From positions 2,480,001 through 2,544,000 of the forward strand of contig JAZGTN010000150.1 in assembly GCA_037783415.1 (NCBI GenBank): 64,000 nt of DNA, given 5' to 3'. Under the pieces are notes generated by a model that saw nothing but the letters and a program-made list of their open reading frames with translations, had not been told where the DNA came from and made no database searches. A program made the position numbers and the translations under genes. The first letter of the stretch is position 1. The number at the start of each line of letters is the position of its first letter. Shown one piece after another: positions 35,401-44,687 of the stretch. Source of the DNA: Leptasterias polaris. Lineage: Eukaryota; Echinodermata; Asteroidea; Forcipulatida; Asteriidae.

Positions 35401-38400
35401 CCCCAGGGAGACCCTCCAGAAAGATGTTACTGTTGGTCTTCTGACTCTGCTGAATCTCCGTCAGGAGAAGACGCTGGAAGAGCAACCTGAACAGGTGGTT
35501 GAGCCTCGGATGGTTGGAGTCCTGGAACGCACTGTGTCAGGATTACAATTGAAAGAGGAACCTTTAGAAGCAGACACACACCCCTTTGACATAAAATGGC
35601 TTAGAAAAATGGGGGACTTAATATTAGCTAGTGTAAGCTTACTATTTTGTTGTGCCCCACAGTTCCCCCAGTCTCACAAGCACCCAATCTTAATTAATAC
35701 AATGCCCACCCCAGACACCAGTGTCTAGACCGGCTGTCTTGGACTTGACAAATTTATGTTTTTTTAAAATGACCTCCTGACCACCCTCATCTTCACTGAC
35801 CATGTCACACTGACCCTTCCTGACCAATATATACTAGAGTTATTTTCCATTCTTGTTCATTCTATCCTTTCCTGCTACTCCTCGTCTGATAGTGATACTC
35901 AACATCTTTGTAAAGCCATACAGTTCTGTATAAATCTTCTTCTGTATCTTCAGCCCAAAGATAAGAGTTTATATTGGAGTTTTATTTATATGCCTAACCG
36001 GCCAGCCTACTATAAGTGACACCTAATTCGTGTGTTACACTAGGTTGCTTCAGACATACCACGGCCCAATATCATAGAGCTGCTTAAACAGCAAATATTG
36101 CTTAACAGTTGTCTGCTGAGCAACAATAAGCAGGATACCAGTCACAGATGGTACATGTGGAAAGGCATATTGGCTGGTTAAGTCAAGTGGATTTATTTTA
36201 AACCTGTAATGTAATGAGTAACTGTATTCTTGAATGCGGACACAATCAACAATTCTGTTCTGTTCTACTGTATTTTACAGATAATGCTTTGTGGCCAAAC
36301 TTGATCTTAGACTCACCCGTCTAGAGATTTAAAGAGGAAACACATCAAGCGGACGACATCCCTCAGGATACAATCCAGAAGAAACACTGGTACCCTGTTA
36401 GCTGGAACTGCCATCACTAGTACCTCTGTACCTACTTTCTGATACCCGATGTGAACCAGTTCATCCTGAATGACAAGCGACGTGCTGTGGGGAGATGAAG
36501 ATTAAATTGTTAGATTTTGAGTACACAGCGTCAACCTGATGGGAACATTCTGCAGAGGAGGCAGAATTGCAGAAGATGCAGAATGTGGCATTCCAATGGG
36601 ATCATTCTGCAGAGGATGCTGAATGTGGCAACTCAACAGGAACATTCTAAAGGGGATGCAGGATGTTTCACTCCAATAGGAACATTCTGCATCCCCTGCA
36701 TCTAAAACATGTATGGGGCAAAATCTGCAAAGGATGTAGAACGTGGCATACAACATAAATTTTTTGCAAAGGATGCAAAATGTGGCAACCCAACAGGAAC
36801 ATTCTACAGGGGATGCAGGATGTTCCACTCCAATAGGAAACATTCTGCATCCCCTGCATTTAACACATTAAAGAGGATGCAGAATTACCAAGATAAGTAA
36901 TAACTATTCAAAGGCAGTATTTCTTATGAATCGTTACAACTTAATTTGCGTATGAATTTCCTGAGAACTTTGAAAGACTACTAGTATTACAACAACTTTC
37001 TCCCAATTGCTGCATCTCTTTGAATTTCTTTGCCTGGTTTTCAGGGGAAATTTGAGACTGGACATTTCTCACCTCTTGATGGCGCTATCTGTAATATTCT
37101 GCAGCATATCGCTCAGCGTGATGAAGAGTCCTCTAATGTCAGTGAGTTTTCTGGAGGCTCTGGTCATTGGGAACTCATACAGAATATCCTGGATGGGAAG
37201 AAATGATGGTAGAACCATGTAGCTATCAATAGCTGTAAAGGTTTCATGAATCCAGTACGAGTCGTGGGTACAAGTCGTGGCAGAGGTCACCCTCAGCTGC
37301 GCTGGATAGGCCATGTGACAAAGTGGAGTGGTAGAAGAAGTGTGCAAGAGCCGAGGATAGCGGCGATTGGAAGAAAACATGTGATGACGGCGACCCAAGG
37401 AATGCGCCCCCAATACAATCCGAGGACGAGGCGGCCAAGAACGCAAGTCTATGCCAAATGATGATGAAATGCAGTGCTATTGATGTTGGAAATACCCACA
37501 GGACCACTGGCCAGAGTTCAGTTATTTTATCACTTCGCAAGTAACCCCACAACCAACAAGTCGTGCAAGTCAAGTGTTTTGCCAGACAGACACTTTTGAA
37601 GGTTTACTCTATAGACCTTATGCATATGACGTCATTTGAGTAGGGCACCCTCACCTAGAGGTCAAAAGGAAGATGTTCATTGGCCAATCCTGTGCGCCGC
37701 GCGTACAAATCAGCGCGTTTCCATTGTTTCATCATCAGTTTACCTCTAAGATGGCGGCTTGGTGACGTCAATGCATAAGGTCTATTGTACACTTCTCACT
37801 TCTAAATCTCCTAAAAAATTTCAGCAAATACAAAAATGAAATCAATATTTTAGGTCTTGTAAAACATATTTCTGGTCCAGTGTAAAGTCTGAGCAAAACC
37901 TGTAGTCTGGCAGTGGTGGAGATTTGTCTTAAAACTACTTGAATGGTACTAAACAGTCTAATAGTAAGAGGGTTAATGATAATGAAATTAATAGTTCAAG
38001 ATTGACTACATCTCTCTCTCTCTAGTCCACCTACCTTGTCTTCATCATCCCCTTCTTTACCCATGGTGAGGTAGGTGATGATGTGACAGACGTCTCGTAA
38101 TGGGTCCGTCATCTCTGTCAGCCTCTCCCCACTGATCAGCTTCACCAAGGTGCCGTTGACGGCCGGGCGCTGAGGAGGCATAATGTACTTCTCCCAAGAG
38201 CCTAGACTTGCTCTCTGCAGCTGCAGTTTGAACTATACCAAAGGAACGACAATTTATTTTGAAGTTAGGGACATTTTAAAGAAAATTAAAAGCCCTACAC
38301 TTTTTCTCTGCAGCTTCAGTTTGAGCTATTTCAAAATTGTACAGTGATGGTTAATCAAATATCAATTAATAGAATAGAAAGAACAAGGACAATTTGACTG

Positions 38401-41400
38401 GAGCGGGACTTGAACCTGTGACCTCAGGATTAACGTGCTGGCACTCTACCAATTGAGCTATCTAGCCCTAAAGTTGACGGTCTTCTTCAAACATTAGGGA
38501 GACCCCCAACATGGTCCTGTTTGTTGTGTAATGCACCTAAATGAACCCACTTTCGCTAAGAGAAGGGGGTTTGCCACAGTTTTTTTCTGGCAGCGACTGC
38601 TGAATGAGCTGTAGCACGTTGTTAACACTTACAAAGCATTACACTAATGGTCTCAAAATTTATCAACTTCAAAAACCTGTCTGGAAAAAATATTGCTATA
38701 GACGCCTATAGATAAAGCGCTTTATAAAAACTAGTTACTATTATTAAAATCATTATCTCATGAGCGGTCTTTCCCGAGAAAATCAATTAAACTTACCAGT
38801 GAAACACTTTCCATGGAGGACAGGACAGAGTTCACTGTTTCTGCAAATACAGGGATGCCATTGATGCTGACTATGATGTCACCTAAATGTACCAGAAACA
38901 AACAAAGGTAATGCATCAGAATAGGCTGCTTATTTGAGACAAACTTAATAAACATCCAGAAAAAAAACCCATCAATGCACTCAAAGGCACAAATTTCATA
39001 AATAGTTTGAACACGAAGACCACTGGACATTTATTCCCCCACAGAACTTTCATCTGCTGTTTTGTGTACAAGTTGTTTACATTATATTTATTTAATTATT
39101 TATTCTTATCACATATCCAACTGCACAATTAGTGCCAAATAATAGGATTAACAGTAAACAAAAAGAACTGTTCAGTTTTAGGTGTTGTAGGGATACCCCC
39201 ATGGGGAAAAACCTACGCAATCAGGTAGTAGGGACTGAAAGCAAAATCCACATACAAGGCTCCGGTCTGAGGTGGGATTCGAACCAGGGTCCACAGAGGT
39301 GAAAGGCAGGGAAAGAAACCACTGAACAAACCTGATCCCAATTGTTTTGTTCTTTTGGTTACCCCTCATAGATTTGAGTATTTGAAACAATTTTTACGAA
39401 GAAAAAATTTGCTTCTAGCTACACTTATTTTTAAAGGGAAAGTATACGTTCAGTAATCACTCTTAAAATTAATGGCAATAACAAACTTTAGGTTAGAAAG
39501 AAGTACAGCAGCTTTCAATAAAGCATTTTGAGAAACATGATTCACTTCTAAGTAATGTGGTTATGTATAAAGATATCAGTCTTTGTGCCCGAAAATTTGA
39601 TTCTGAGAAACGTTGCTGTGTATTCCTATCAGGGATTATTCCTCCTACATGGATGTATTTGCTTCGGGTTTTTGGCGATATCTCAAAAACGAGTCCACCT
39701 TTTGAAATAAACTTTTCACAGGTTAGTTTTATTGTATGTATACCTACATTTATATAGAATAAACAATCAAACGGTTCCAAAAACCAAAGGTATACTTTGC
39801 CTTTACTTTTTTACTACAGAACCTTCAACGCACCTTATCGGCCAGCACTCACTGTGTCAAGGCAAAAAGGTTGTATAAATAAGATAAGACAACATTGAAA
39901 TCATGGGTTTTTTACAACAGCTACAAGTTTTTATCTGTCTCTTAAATTCCAGATGTTTGCACAAAAACAATAAAGTGCCATACAGCATCACCCCACTAAC
40001 TGAAACATGTACATTTTTCTTTAGAAATACAAGAGTTACAATTTTGAAGATGTACATGTGGCGCTGTTTGTAACGCAGTATACATACATGGTATAAGTGT
40101 ACACTTGATTCTGGACACAACCACTCTATTTTTCAGGCAGGAGAGCAATGGTCCAATTTAAACGGTCAGTCAATTCCACCAAAAAGGTGCATACGAAAGG
40201 TGGTCAAGTTATCATTCAATGCATTGCATATTATGAATGCTGAATGCAATGTTTTTTGTGGATTTTTCCTCGGCATTTAATACTATACAGCCACATTTAC
40301 TTGTACAAAAACTCAGAAATATGGATGTTAGTCCTTATCTAACACTGTGGATTAATAGTTTTTTATCTAACCGTACACAGAGAGTACATTTAATGAACTC
40401 AATGTCGGACGTCATCTGTACTAATACTGGTGCCCCTCAAGGCTGTGTGCTCTCCCCAGTTTTGTTTTCATTGTACACTGGTGATTGCAGGTGCAGTTTC
40501 CCATCGTGTTGTATGATTAAATATGCAGATGACACAGCTTTAACTGGAAAGATTTCTTGCAAAGATGAGACCCAATACCGCCATGAAGTGGACAATTTTA
40601 TTAATTGGTGTAAACGTAACTTTTTAGTTATAAATGTCAACAAAACGAAAGAGATTGTTTTTGATTTCCGCAAAGGTAACACTACTCTGGAACCAATCAT
40701 TATACAGGGCACCCCAGTCGACATGGTCACCGAATACAAATACCTGGGTACTCACATCGATAGCGATCTTAAGTGGAACACTAATACACGTAAACTGGTA
40801 GCTAAGGCTAATCAACGTACCTTTTTTATCAGGAAGCTGAAGTCATTTAATGTCCGTGATGATATTTTATTCCTTTTTTATCAGAGTGTTATTCAATCAA
40901 TTTTATCATTTTGTAATGTTGTTTGGTACAGCAGTCTTTCCACAAAGAACATTCAAAAGCTTGAGCGGGTAACTAAGGTAGTGTCAAAAATAATAAATAG
41001 GAATGTAAACAACTTCCGCACTAATTCTGAAACAGCTGCTCTGGTAAAATTCCTTTCCATTATGCAAGACCCAACCCATCCACTCAATGCCTCAGTGACT
41101 GTCAACAAATCAGGAAGAGTGCGTCCTCCATGCAATAAAACAACACGTTTCAGGAAATCGTTTATACCCAATGCTGGTCATCTGTTTAATTCTAAGTTCA
41201 GTAGGTAATTTTTTAGTTTTTACGTTTTTTAATTTATTTAGTGTATCTCCACTGAAATACACATTCCAGTGGGTATTGCTTTTACTTTATATTAAGTAAT
41301 TATTTAAACCTTTTAACTATAAAGTTCACATCTTTTTTGTTTGTTTGTGGTTGTAATATTTTTAAATAATTTTATAATATATATTTGCATTGCGGGACGA

Positions 41401-42846
41401 TGAGTCTCATGTTGTTTTACAATGTGACCAATAAATATGAATGAATGAATGAATGAATGAATGCTGTAAAACTGCAAACTTGATTTTGAAAACAATCAGT
41501 CCATTTCATTTTTCTGGCAGGAGAGCAATGATCTGTTGTGAGTGGCCAAGTCAGTTCCCCCAAAGTAGTACAAGGTAGAGATGGTCAATCATTCAATGGA
41601 TTCTATATCAAATTAATGTTGTTTGCACTGTACAGTTCAAGTGCAGACTTGACTTTGTACCCAATCAGTCTATTTTTCTGGCAGGAGAGCCGTTGGTCTG
41701 TTGTGAATGGTTAAGTCAATTCCCCCAAAATAGAACCAACTTAAGGTCAATGTCGCCTAAGATGCATTTTGCAAAGTAACACATGCGGATGGGGAACCCG
41801 ACTCCCCCAAAATGCCGCTCTCAAGATACCTACCTAGTTCAACTTCTCCAGATTTCATGGCGACTCCAGATGGTATCAACCCCCTAACTGAAACACCTGT
41901 CTGCTTGGATGAGGCTTTCCCATTATGATGCATCTCACCGACACCGTTCGACGACCCATTTTGTGATGACCCATTCTGCACAGCAGTTCTCTTGTCTGGC
42001 GCATGAACAATACCAAGCCATGATTCAAGCTTATTCGTTTGCGAGGTTTGTTTCGTGTCAACCTTGAGGGTAACTTCTCTCGTTTGTTCAGGTCGGCCAG
42101 GCTGCATGGACGTCCTTCTTGGAGATTTCTTGCTGTTGCTCACACGCTGTTTGACGTGACTCGTGTCCGCACTGTTGTTCACGTTCATGAGATCGGAGCT
42201 CTTCTTACGACGCATAATTTTCTGCAGGGCGGCAAGGTTCTTTTTCTTCTTGACAGCAGCTTGGGATGATGACTTGTCTGTCTTGGCTTGCTGGAGTGCA
42301 GCCTGCGACGTGGAGAAATTGTCCAACTGATTAGGGTTGTGTCCTGGCTCAAGGTAGAACAGCTCACCTGAGGGTCCCACGGAGCTGGCCCAGACTGGCT
42401 CTAAGCCACTGAATCATGAAAACAAAACAAGAAAATAATTATTAAAAATTGCACTACAAGAACTTTTGTTTTCAACCCTTTTGAAAACGAGAACAATAAA
42501 AAAACCAACAAAGGAAATACCTTTAATTGCCCGAAAATCGTTATTTATGGCTTGTAAGACAATCAATAGAGGTGCTAACTGGATGCTATCACAAGCATGC
42601 AATGACTCATGACTGCAGTCGCGAGTCAGTGAGCAGGTTGTTAATTCCAAACTCCGGACAATGGTGGGATTAGGAGGCTTGCATGTTTCAAATGGAGCAG
42701 ATTCCATACTAAGTCAGCATTCATCAATTCATGTGAAATCTTCACAAAACATACTGATCCATTGAGTTTTAGAAGTGCTTGATGTGCATTTCTAGCAGAA
42801 AAAGCCCCACCGCAACTGAAAACTAAAATATTTGCGCGATCAATAT

Positions 42847-42880
<34 letters not shown>

Positions 42881-44221
42881 TTTATTAAGCGCAACAGCAA
42901 GATTTCCCTCCCGCGTTAGCAATGAACCATCTAGCAATGGTGGTTACCAATCAAAATCAAGATTCTATTTGTTGACTGCTGCGACCAAAGTTTTGCACAG
43001 AAACTTCGCTAAACAAGAACAGCAAGTTAAAATCTCAGACATTTGTTCAAGCATGCAAAATGTAAATTGATTTTATAAATTAACTATCAAGCTAAACTAA
43101 CTAAATTAAAACAGTTTTAATCGCCCAATTTTGTGCTTGTTTGTGCGGTACATGCACACAGTTATCCACTGTATTGCATGCAGCAGCCATGTGTACACGT
43201 GCGGCCATTATGTCATGCACTTTGTGCATAGTGCATTGATATTACCGCGATCGGATATTGCGAGCTTCGGATATTACGAGGAAAACGGGCTAGTCCGGCG
43301 GACCTCGTATTAACGAGAGTCGACTGTACAAATATTGGATGCATATGAGTGCATTGTCGCAGAGTGTACTGTAATTACGAGGTGAAATCTGGACTATTGC
43401 CTTGTGAAATGGAAAAGCCAGATTTTACATAGTGATTATATTCTGCAACAATGCACAAACAAAATGTAAACACTCATAAAAGATCCCGGTCATTTGAATT
43501 AATTTTTACAATAAACACTAAATTTGTCACAGAAACTTGTCTACCCCCACTCGAAAACCCCCTTTAGGCAGTGGGTTATTTTGCTGGCACTGGCTATTTC
43601 AAAATAAACATTAAAATGCCGGATTTGGGAAAGAAATTCCAACTAATGCAGATTGTGCACAGGCAAAAGTGTGCACATTCTGCACTGCAGATATAGGGCA
43701 ACATTAATGGGTGTGACTTTTAGTTTACTTAAGTTTAGTACAAATATTAATAATTAATGATAATAATAATTTGTTTAACATTAACAAATACTTTAAAATC
43801 TCAGCATCGGTTATTGATTGAGTTCGTTTTGCACTTTTCAGCAGTTCAGACACTTCATTCAGACAGGTAGCAATACCAATACCAATAGGATAGGATTGGA
43901 ATTTACTATTATATAATATTGACCATACAATTATGTCTTTAAATATCATTCTTACTCGCTGCCACTACCGCTGTACGAACACGAATCTGATTCCCATCTC
44001 CGTTCAGCAGAGACTACCTGGGCCTTGGTTTGGTGGTAGTGACTTGAACCGTCGTCAGCAGTGCGTAGTGCTTCACGTCTGACATTACTTCGGATGGAAG
44101 ACAGTGGTTCGGAACGATCCTCGTCCTCGATGACAATTCGCGGGGTTGTACGTTTACCGGCGACAAAATCAAGCTCAGAATGACTCTGGGGAACTCCTCG
44201 ACTTCCACGATGAGTTGCCAT
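26414..44221 (-). CDS. INTU: Inturned planar cell polarity protein, complete, 18 coding exons
   Basis: Exons in coding order: 44221-43956, 42408-41834, 38882-38797, 38232-38035, 37188-37073, 36484-36317, 35531-35369, 34910-34857, 34754-34692, 34101-33883, 33603-33554, 32108-32007, 31216-31071, 30317-30061, 29746-29646, 29088-28899, 27571-27426 and 26525-26414. All borders are GT..AG and phases agree, summing to 3012 bases or 1003 residues (human about 942). Landmarks are GELFYLE near residue 103, a PDZ domain at about 218-310 with [18 protein letters not shown], a longin-like part from 376 with [15 protein letters not shown], a Ser/Arg-rich linker in exon 14, and the conserved end with [18 protein letters not shown] and YVCYHD. 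INTU works with FUZ and WDPCP in the CPLANE complex at basal bodies, supporting ciliogenesis and planar polarity. The extra length is mostly the low-complexity Ser/Lys/Gln region before the PDZ and exon 14. Nearest AATAAA on this strand after the stop is near 25606-25611. Confidence 0.96.
26652..26757 (-). repeat. tRNA-derived SINE, family B
   Basis: The minus strand has the A box (complement seen as CCAGCTGAGCCATT), B box (GGATTTGAACCTG on plus) and the TTGTCTTTGTTCAATCC trailer. It lies in the last INTU intron. Confidence 0.7.
27164..27406. repeat. GGGCCCAATTTC-related MITE
   Basis: CGGGCCCCAATTTCATTGCT at the left and GGTAAGCAGTGCCCAGATAT..TGGGCCC at the right form imperfect inverted repeats. 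The interior differs from the main family. It ends 20 bases from INTU exon 17. Confidence 0.55.
27978..28335 (-). repeat. Two adjacent tRNA-Leu-derived SINE pieces, family A
   Basis: One copy runs about 27978-28200 (body AAACCATCTCGGCTCCCTGG, B box complement GGATTTGAACCCACAC) and a second head piece follows at 28215-28335 (GGATTCAAACCCACATG, CCAGAACTTGGATCAAGTGC). Both read on the minus strand and lie between INTU exons 16 and 17. Confidence 0.65.
29300..29560 (+). repeat. tRNA-derived SINE-like segment
   Basis: TGGTTCGATTCCCAGC resembles a B box and is followed by a T-rich body. The A box is weak. It falls between INTU exons 15 and 16. The class is uncertain. Confidence 0.35.
29815..30050 (+). 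pseudogene. Retroelement fragment, C-terminal tail of a LINE-type protein
   Basis: A plus-strand frame reads [17 protein letters not shown] and [12 protein letters not shown], resembling the short tail after reverse transcriptase in non-LTR elements whose copies end with GRP..RW.D.I..W. It is antisense to INTU and ends about 10 bases from the exon 14 donor. No catalytic motif is present. Confidence 0.45.
30600..30748 (-). repeat. tRNA-derived SINE, family C
   Basis: On the minus strand it has TCTAGTGGTAAGACTTCTGC (A box side) and GGGTTCAAATCCTGCC (B box), then CACAGGCAG-like and TTATCCATAC body motifs, related to the foldback copy at 7499-7657. Confidence 0.65.
31583..31725 (-). repeat. tRNA-derived SINE, family B
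   Basis: Minus-strand A box GATAGCTCAGTTGGTGGAGC, B box GGTTCAAATCCTGCTC, leader GAGACCGCCTACATTAGG and trailer TTTGTCTTTGTTCAAC. It is in the INTU intron between exons 12 and 13. Confidence 0.8.
32185..32511. repeat. Nested palindromes in an INTU intron
   Basis: Outer ends TCTTTAACAGGCATGATATT and AATATCATGCCTGGTCTTTA enclose an inner palindrome at 32306-32468, ATCGATCCATTAAGCCACGC with GGCGGGGCTTAATGGATCGG, also pairing TTGACCAATCACAACCGCG with its complement. It looks like one MITE inside another. Confidence 0.7.
32678..33057. repeat. TTAA MITE type 2, copy 1
   Basis: It shares with 39431-39805 and 45479-45874 the modules AAAATTAATGGCAATAA, TGTGGTTATGGAAAAATATA, GAAACGTTTCTGTCAGAAAC and CACAGGTTAGTTTTATTGTA, ending CTTTGCCTTTAA. 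Its left end is diverged. Confidence 0.75.
33054..33416 (+). repeat. TTAAAGGC MITE, 363 bp, inverted partner of 18322-18680
   Basis: It runs from TTAAAGGCCCTGTACACG to TGTATAATACCTTTAA. It shares its left TTAA with the end of the type 2 MITE at 32678-33057. It lies between INTU exons 11 and 12. Confidence 0.85.
34396..34560 (-). repeat. LINE 3' tail remnant with (GAACTAT)n
   Basis: The minus strand reads GGAAATAAATTGAACTATGA and then repeats of ATGAACT, as at the 3' end of Rex/CR1-type LINEs with microsatellite tails. Upstream on that strand are GAGACCTCC and GGGGGTCTCCATCTAAC, which could form a hairpin. No coding part is present. Confidence 0.45.
36063..36182. repeat. GGGCCCAATTTC MITE, left part only
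   Basis: CGGCCCAATATCATAGAGCT and the following modules up to CATATTGGCTGGTTA are present; the right end is missing. It is 135 bases from INTU exon 6. Confidence 0.7.
36541..36890. repeat. Degenerate minisatellite of palindromic units in INTU intron 5
   Basis: Roughly eight to nine units of about 40 bases follow the pattern GGAACATTCTGCAGAGGATG then CAGAATGTGGCAACCCAACA. Each unit contains CATTCTGCA and its complement TGCAGAATG. The array starts about 57 bases from the exon 6 acceptor. Confidence 0.8.
37236..37465 (+). pseudogene. Retroelement fragment, LINE-type C-terminal tail
   Basis: A plus-strand frame reads [19 protein letters not shown] and then [11 protein letters not shown], a pattern seen at the C-terminus of non-LTR reverse transcriptase proteins. 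It is antisense to INTU, between exons 4 and 5, about 50 bases from exon 5. The rest of the element is absent. Confidence 0.5.
37610..37785. repeat. ATAGACCTTATGCAT MITE with CRE motifs
   Basis: Ends ATAGACCTTATGCATATGAC and ATGCATAAGGTCTAT are inverted repeats. TGACGTCA, a perfect CRE core, lies in each end (37627-37634 and 37763-37770), and AAGATGGCGGC, a YY1-like motif, near the right. A degenerate relative is at about 24610-24710. Confidence 0.75.
38383..38516 (-). repeat. tRNA-derived SINE, family B
   Basis: Minus-strand A box GATAGCTCAATTGGTAGAG and B box GGTTCAAGTCCCGCTC with the usual trailer. It lies between INTU exons 3 and 4. Confidence 0.75.
39113..39345 (-). repeat. tRNA-derived SINE, family D
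   Basis: Second copy of the element at 2160-2378, with B box complement GGGATTCGAACCAGG and flanking CCACAGAGGTGAAAGGCAGG. Confidence 0.65.
39431..39805. repeat. TTAA MITE type 2, copy 2
   Basis: Begins TTAAAGGGAAAGTATACGTT and ends GGTATACTTTGCCTTTA. Shared modules as in the copy at 32678. It is in INTU intron 2. Confidence 0.8.
40127..41760. repeat. About 150-bp tandem repeat in INTU intron 2, split by a LINE
   Basis: Three units begin with a TCTATTTTTCTGGCAGGAGA-like stretch (about 40127, 41504, 41668) and continue with GTCAATTCCCCCAAAATAG-like sequence. A LINE at 40243-41456 lies within the first unit. Confidence 0.7.
40243..41456 (+). mobile_element. 5'-truncated LINE (Rex/CR1-like) with intact RT C-terminal half
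   Basis: An open frame from the truncation point to a TAG at 41206-41208 encodes about 320 residues of reverse transcriptase. It carries [11 protein letters not shown], the [10 protein letters not shown] motif and the catalytic YADD (KYADDTAL), then a thumb/C-terminal part. The endonuclease and RT N-terminal part are missing, as in normal 5' truncation during target-primed reverse transcription. The 3' end has AATAAAT then (TGAA)n. Possible target-site duplication ATGAATGCTG at 40233-40242 and 41457-41466 (partly ambiguous with the tail). The frame has no internal stop, so the insertion seems recent. It is antisense to INTU, in intron 2. Clade assignment is a guess from motif style. Confidence 0.85.
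42850..42878. repeat. (TAA)n microsatellite
   Basis: About ten AAT units in INTU intron 1. Confidence 0.95.
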
Positions 44222-44345
44222 TTTAAAATCTTTGCGTAAAATGTGATATTTGCTGAACTGTTTCTAATGCTACGTAACAAAACTTTCCATTTTGTGCACC
44301 CTACCCGCCGCCATGTTGTTTACATCCGGGTACTTATACAAATTG
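44222..44345 (-). promoter_or_regulatory. INTU: INTU proximal 5' region with YY1-like site
   Basis: About 90 bases upstream of the INTU start codon the plus strand reads CCGCCATGTTG (around 44311-44321), which fits the YY1 core CCGCCATNTT, often found at the start of TATA-less genes. Nearby sequence is locally GC-richer than the surroundings. Function is inferred from the motif and position only. Confidence 0.4.
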
Positions 44346-44687
44346 GGTCAGGTACAGCAATCTAACTTGTATTTTGTGTAAACAAATTGCAATTTTGGAA
44401 GTGCTGTCTTTTCAAAAATCACGCACTATAAAACAAGCAAAGTTCATCAACCTTGAAAATAATCAGTAATTGTCACCATAGTTACCACAAAAGATACAGA
44501 AATACAATTACAAATGAAAAATCATTTTTCACACCAACTGCACGATCTATTTGTAGTTGTAGCTCAAACTTTTTATGTCAAAAGGTTACAGAGAGGGCGC
44601 TGTGGCTGCGGCGCGGGCAGTTTTGGACACACTTGTCGTCTGGCCGGAATAAAGTGGTGTTGAGGGGACAACAATAATTTGCTTTTC

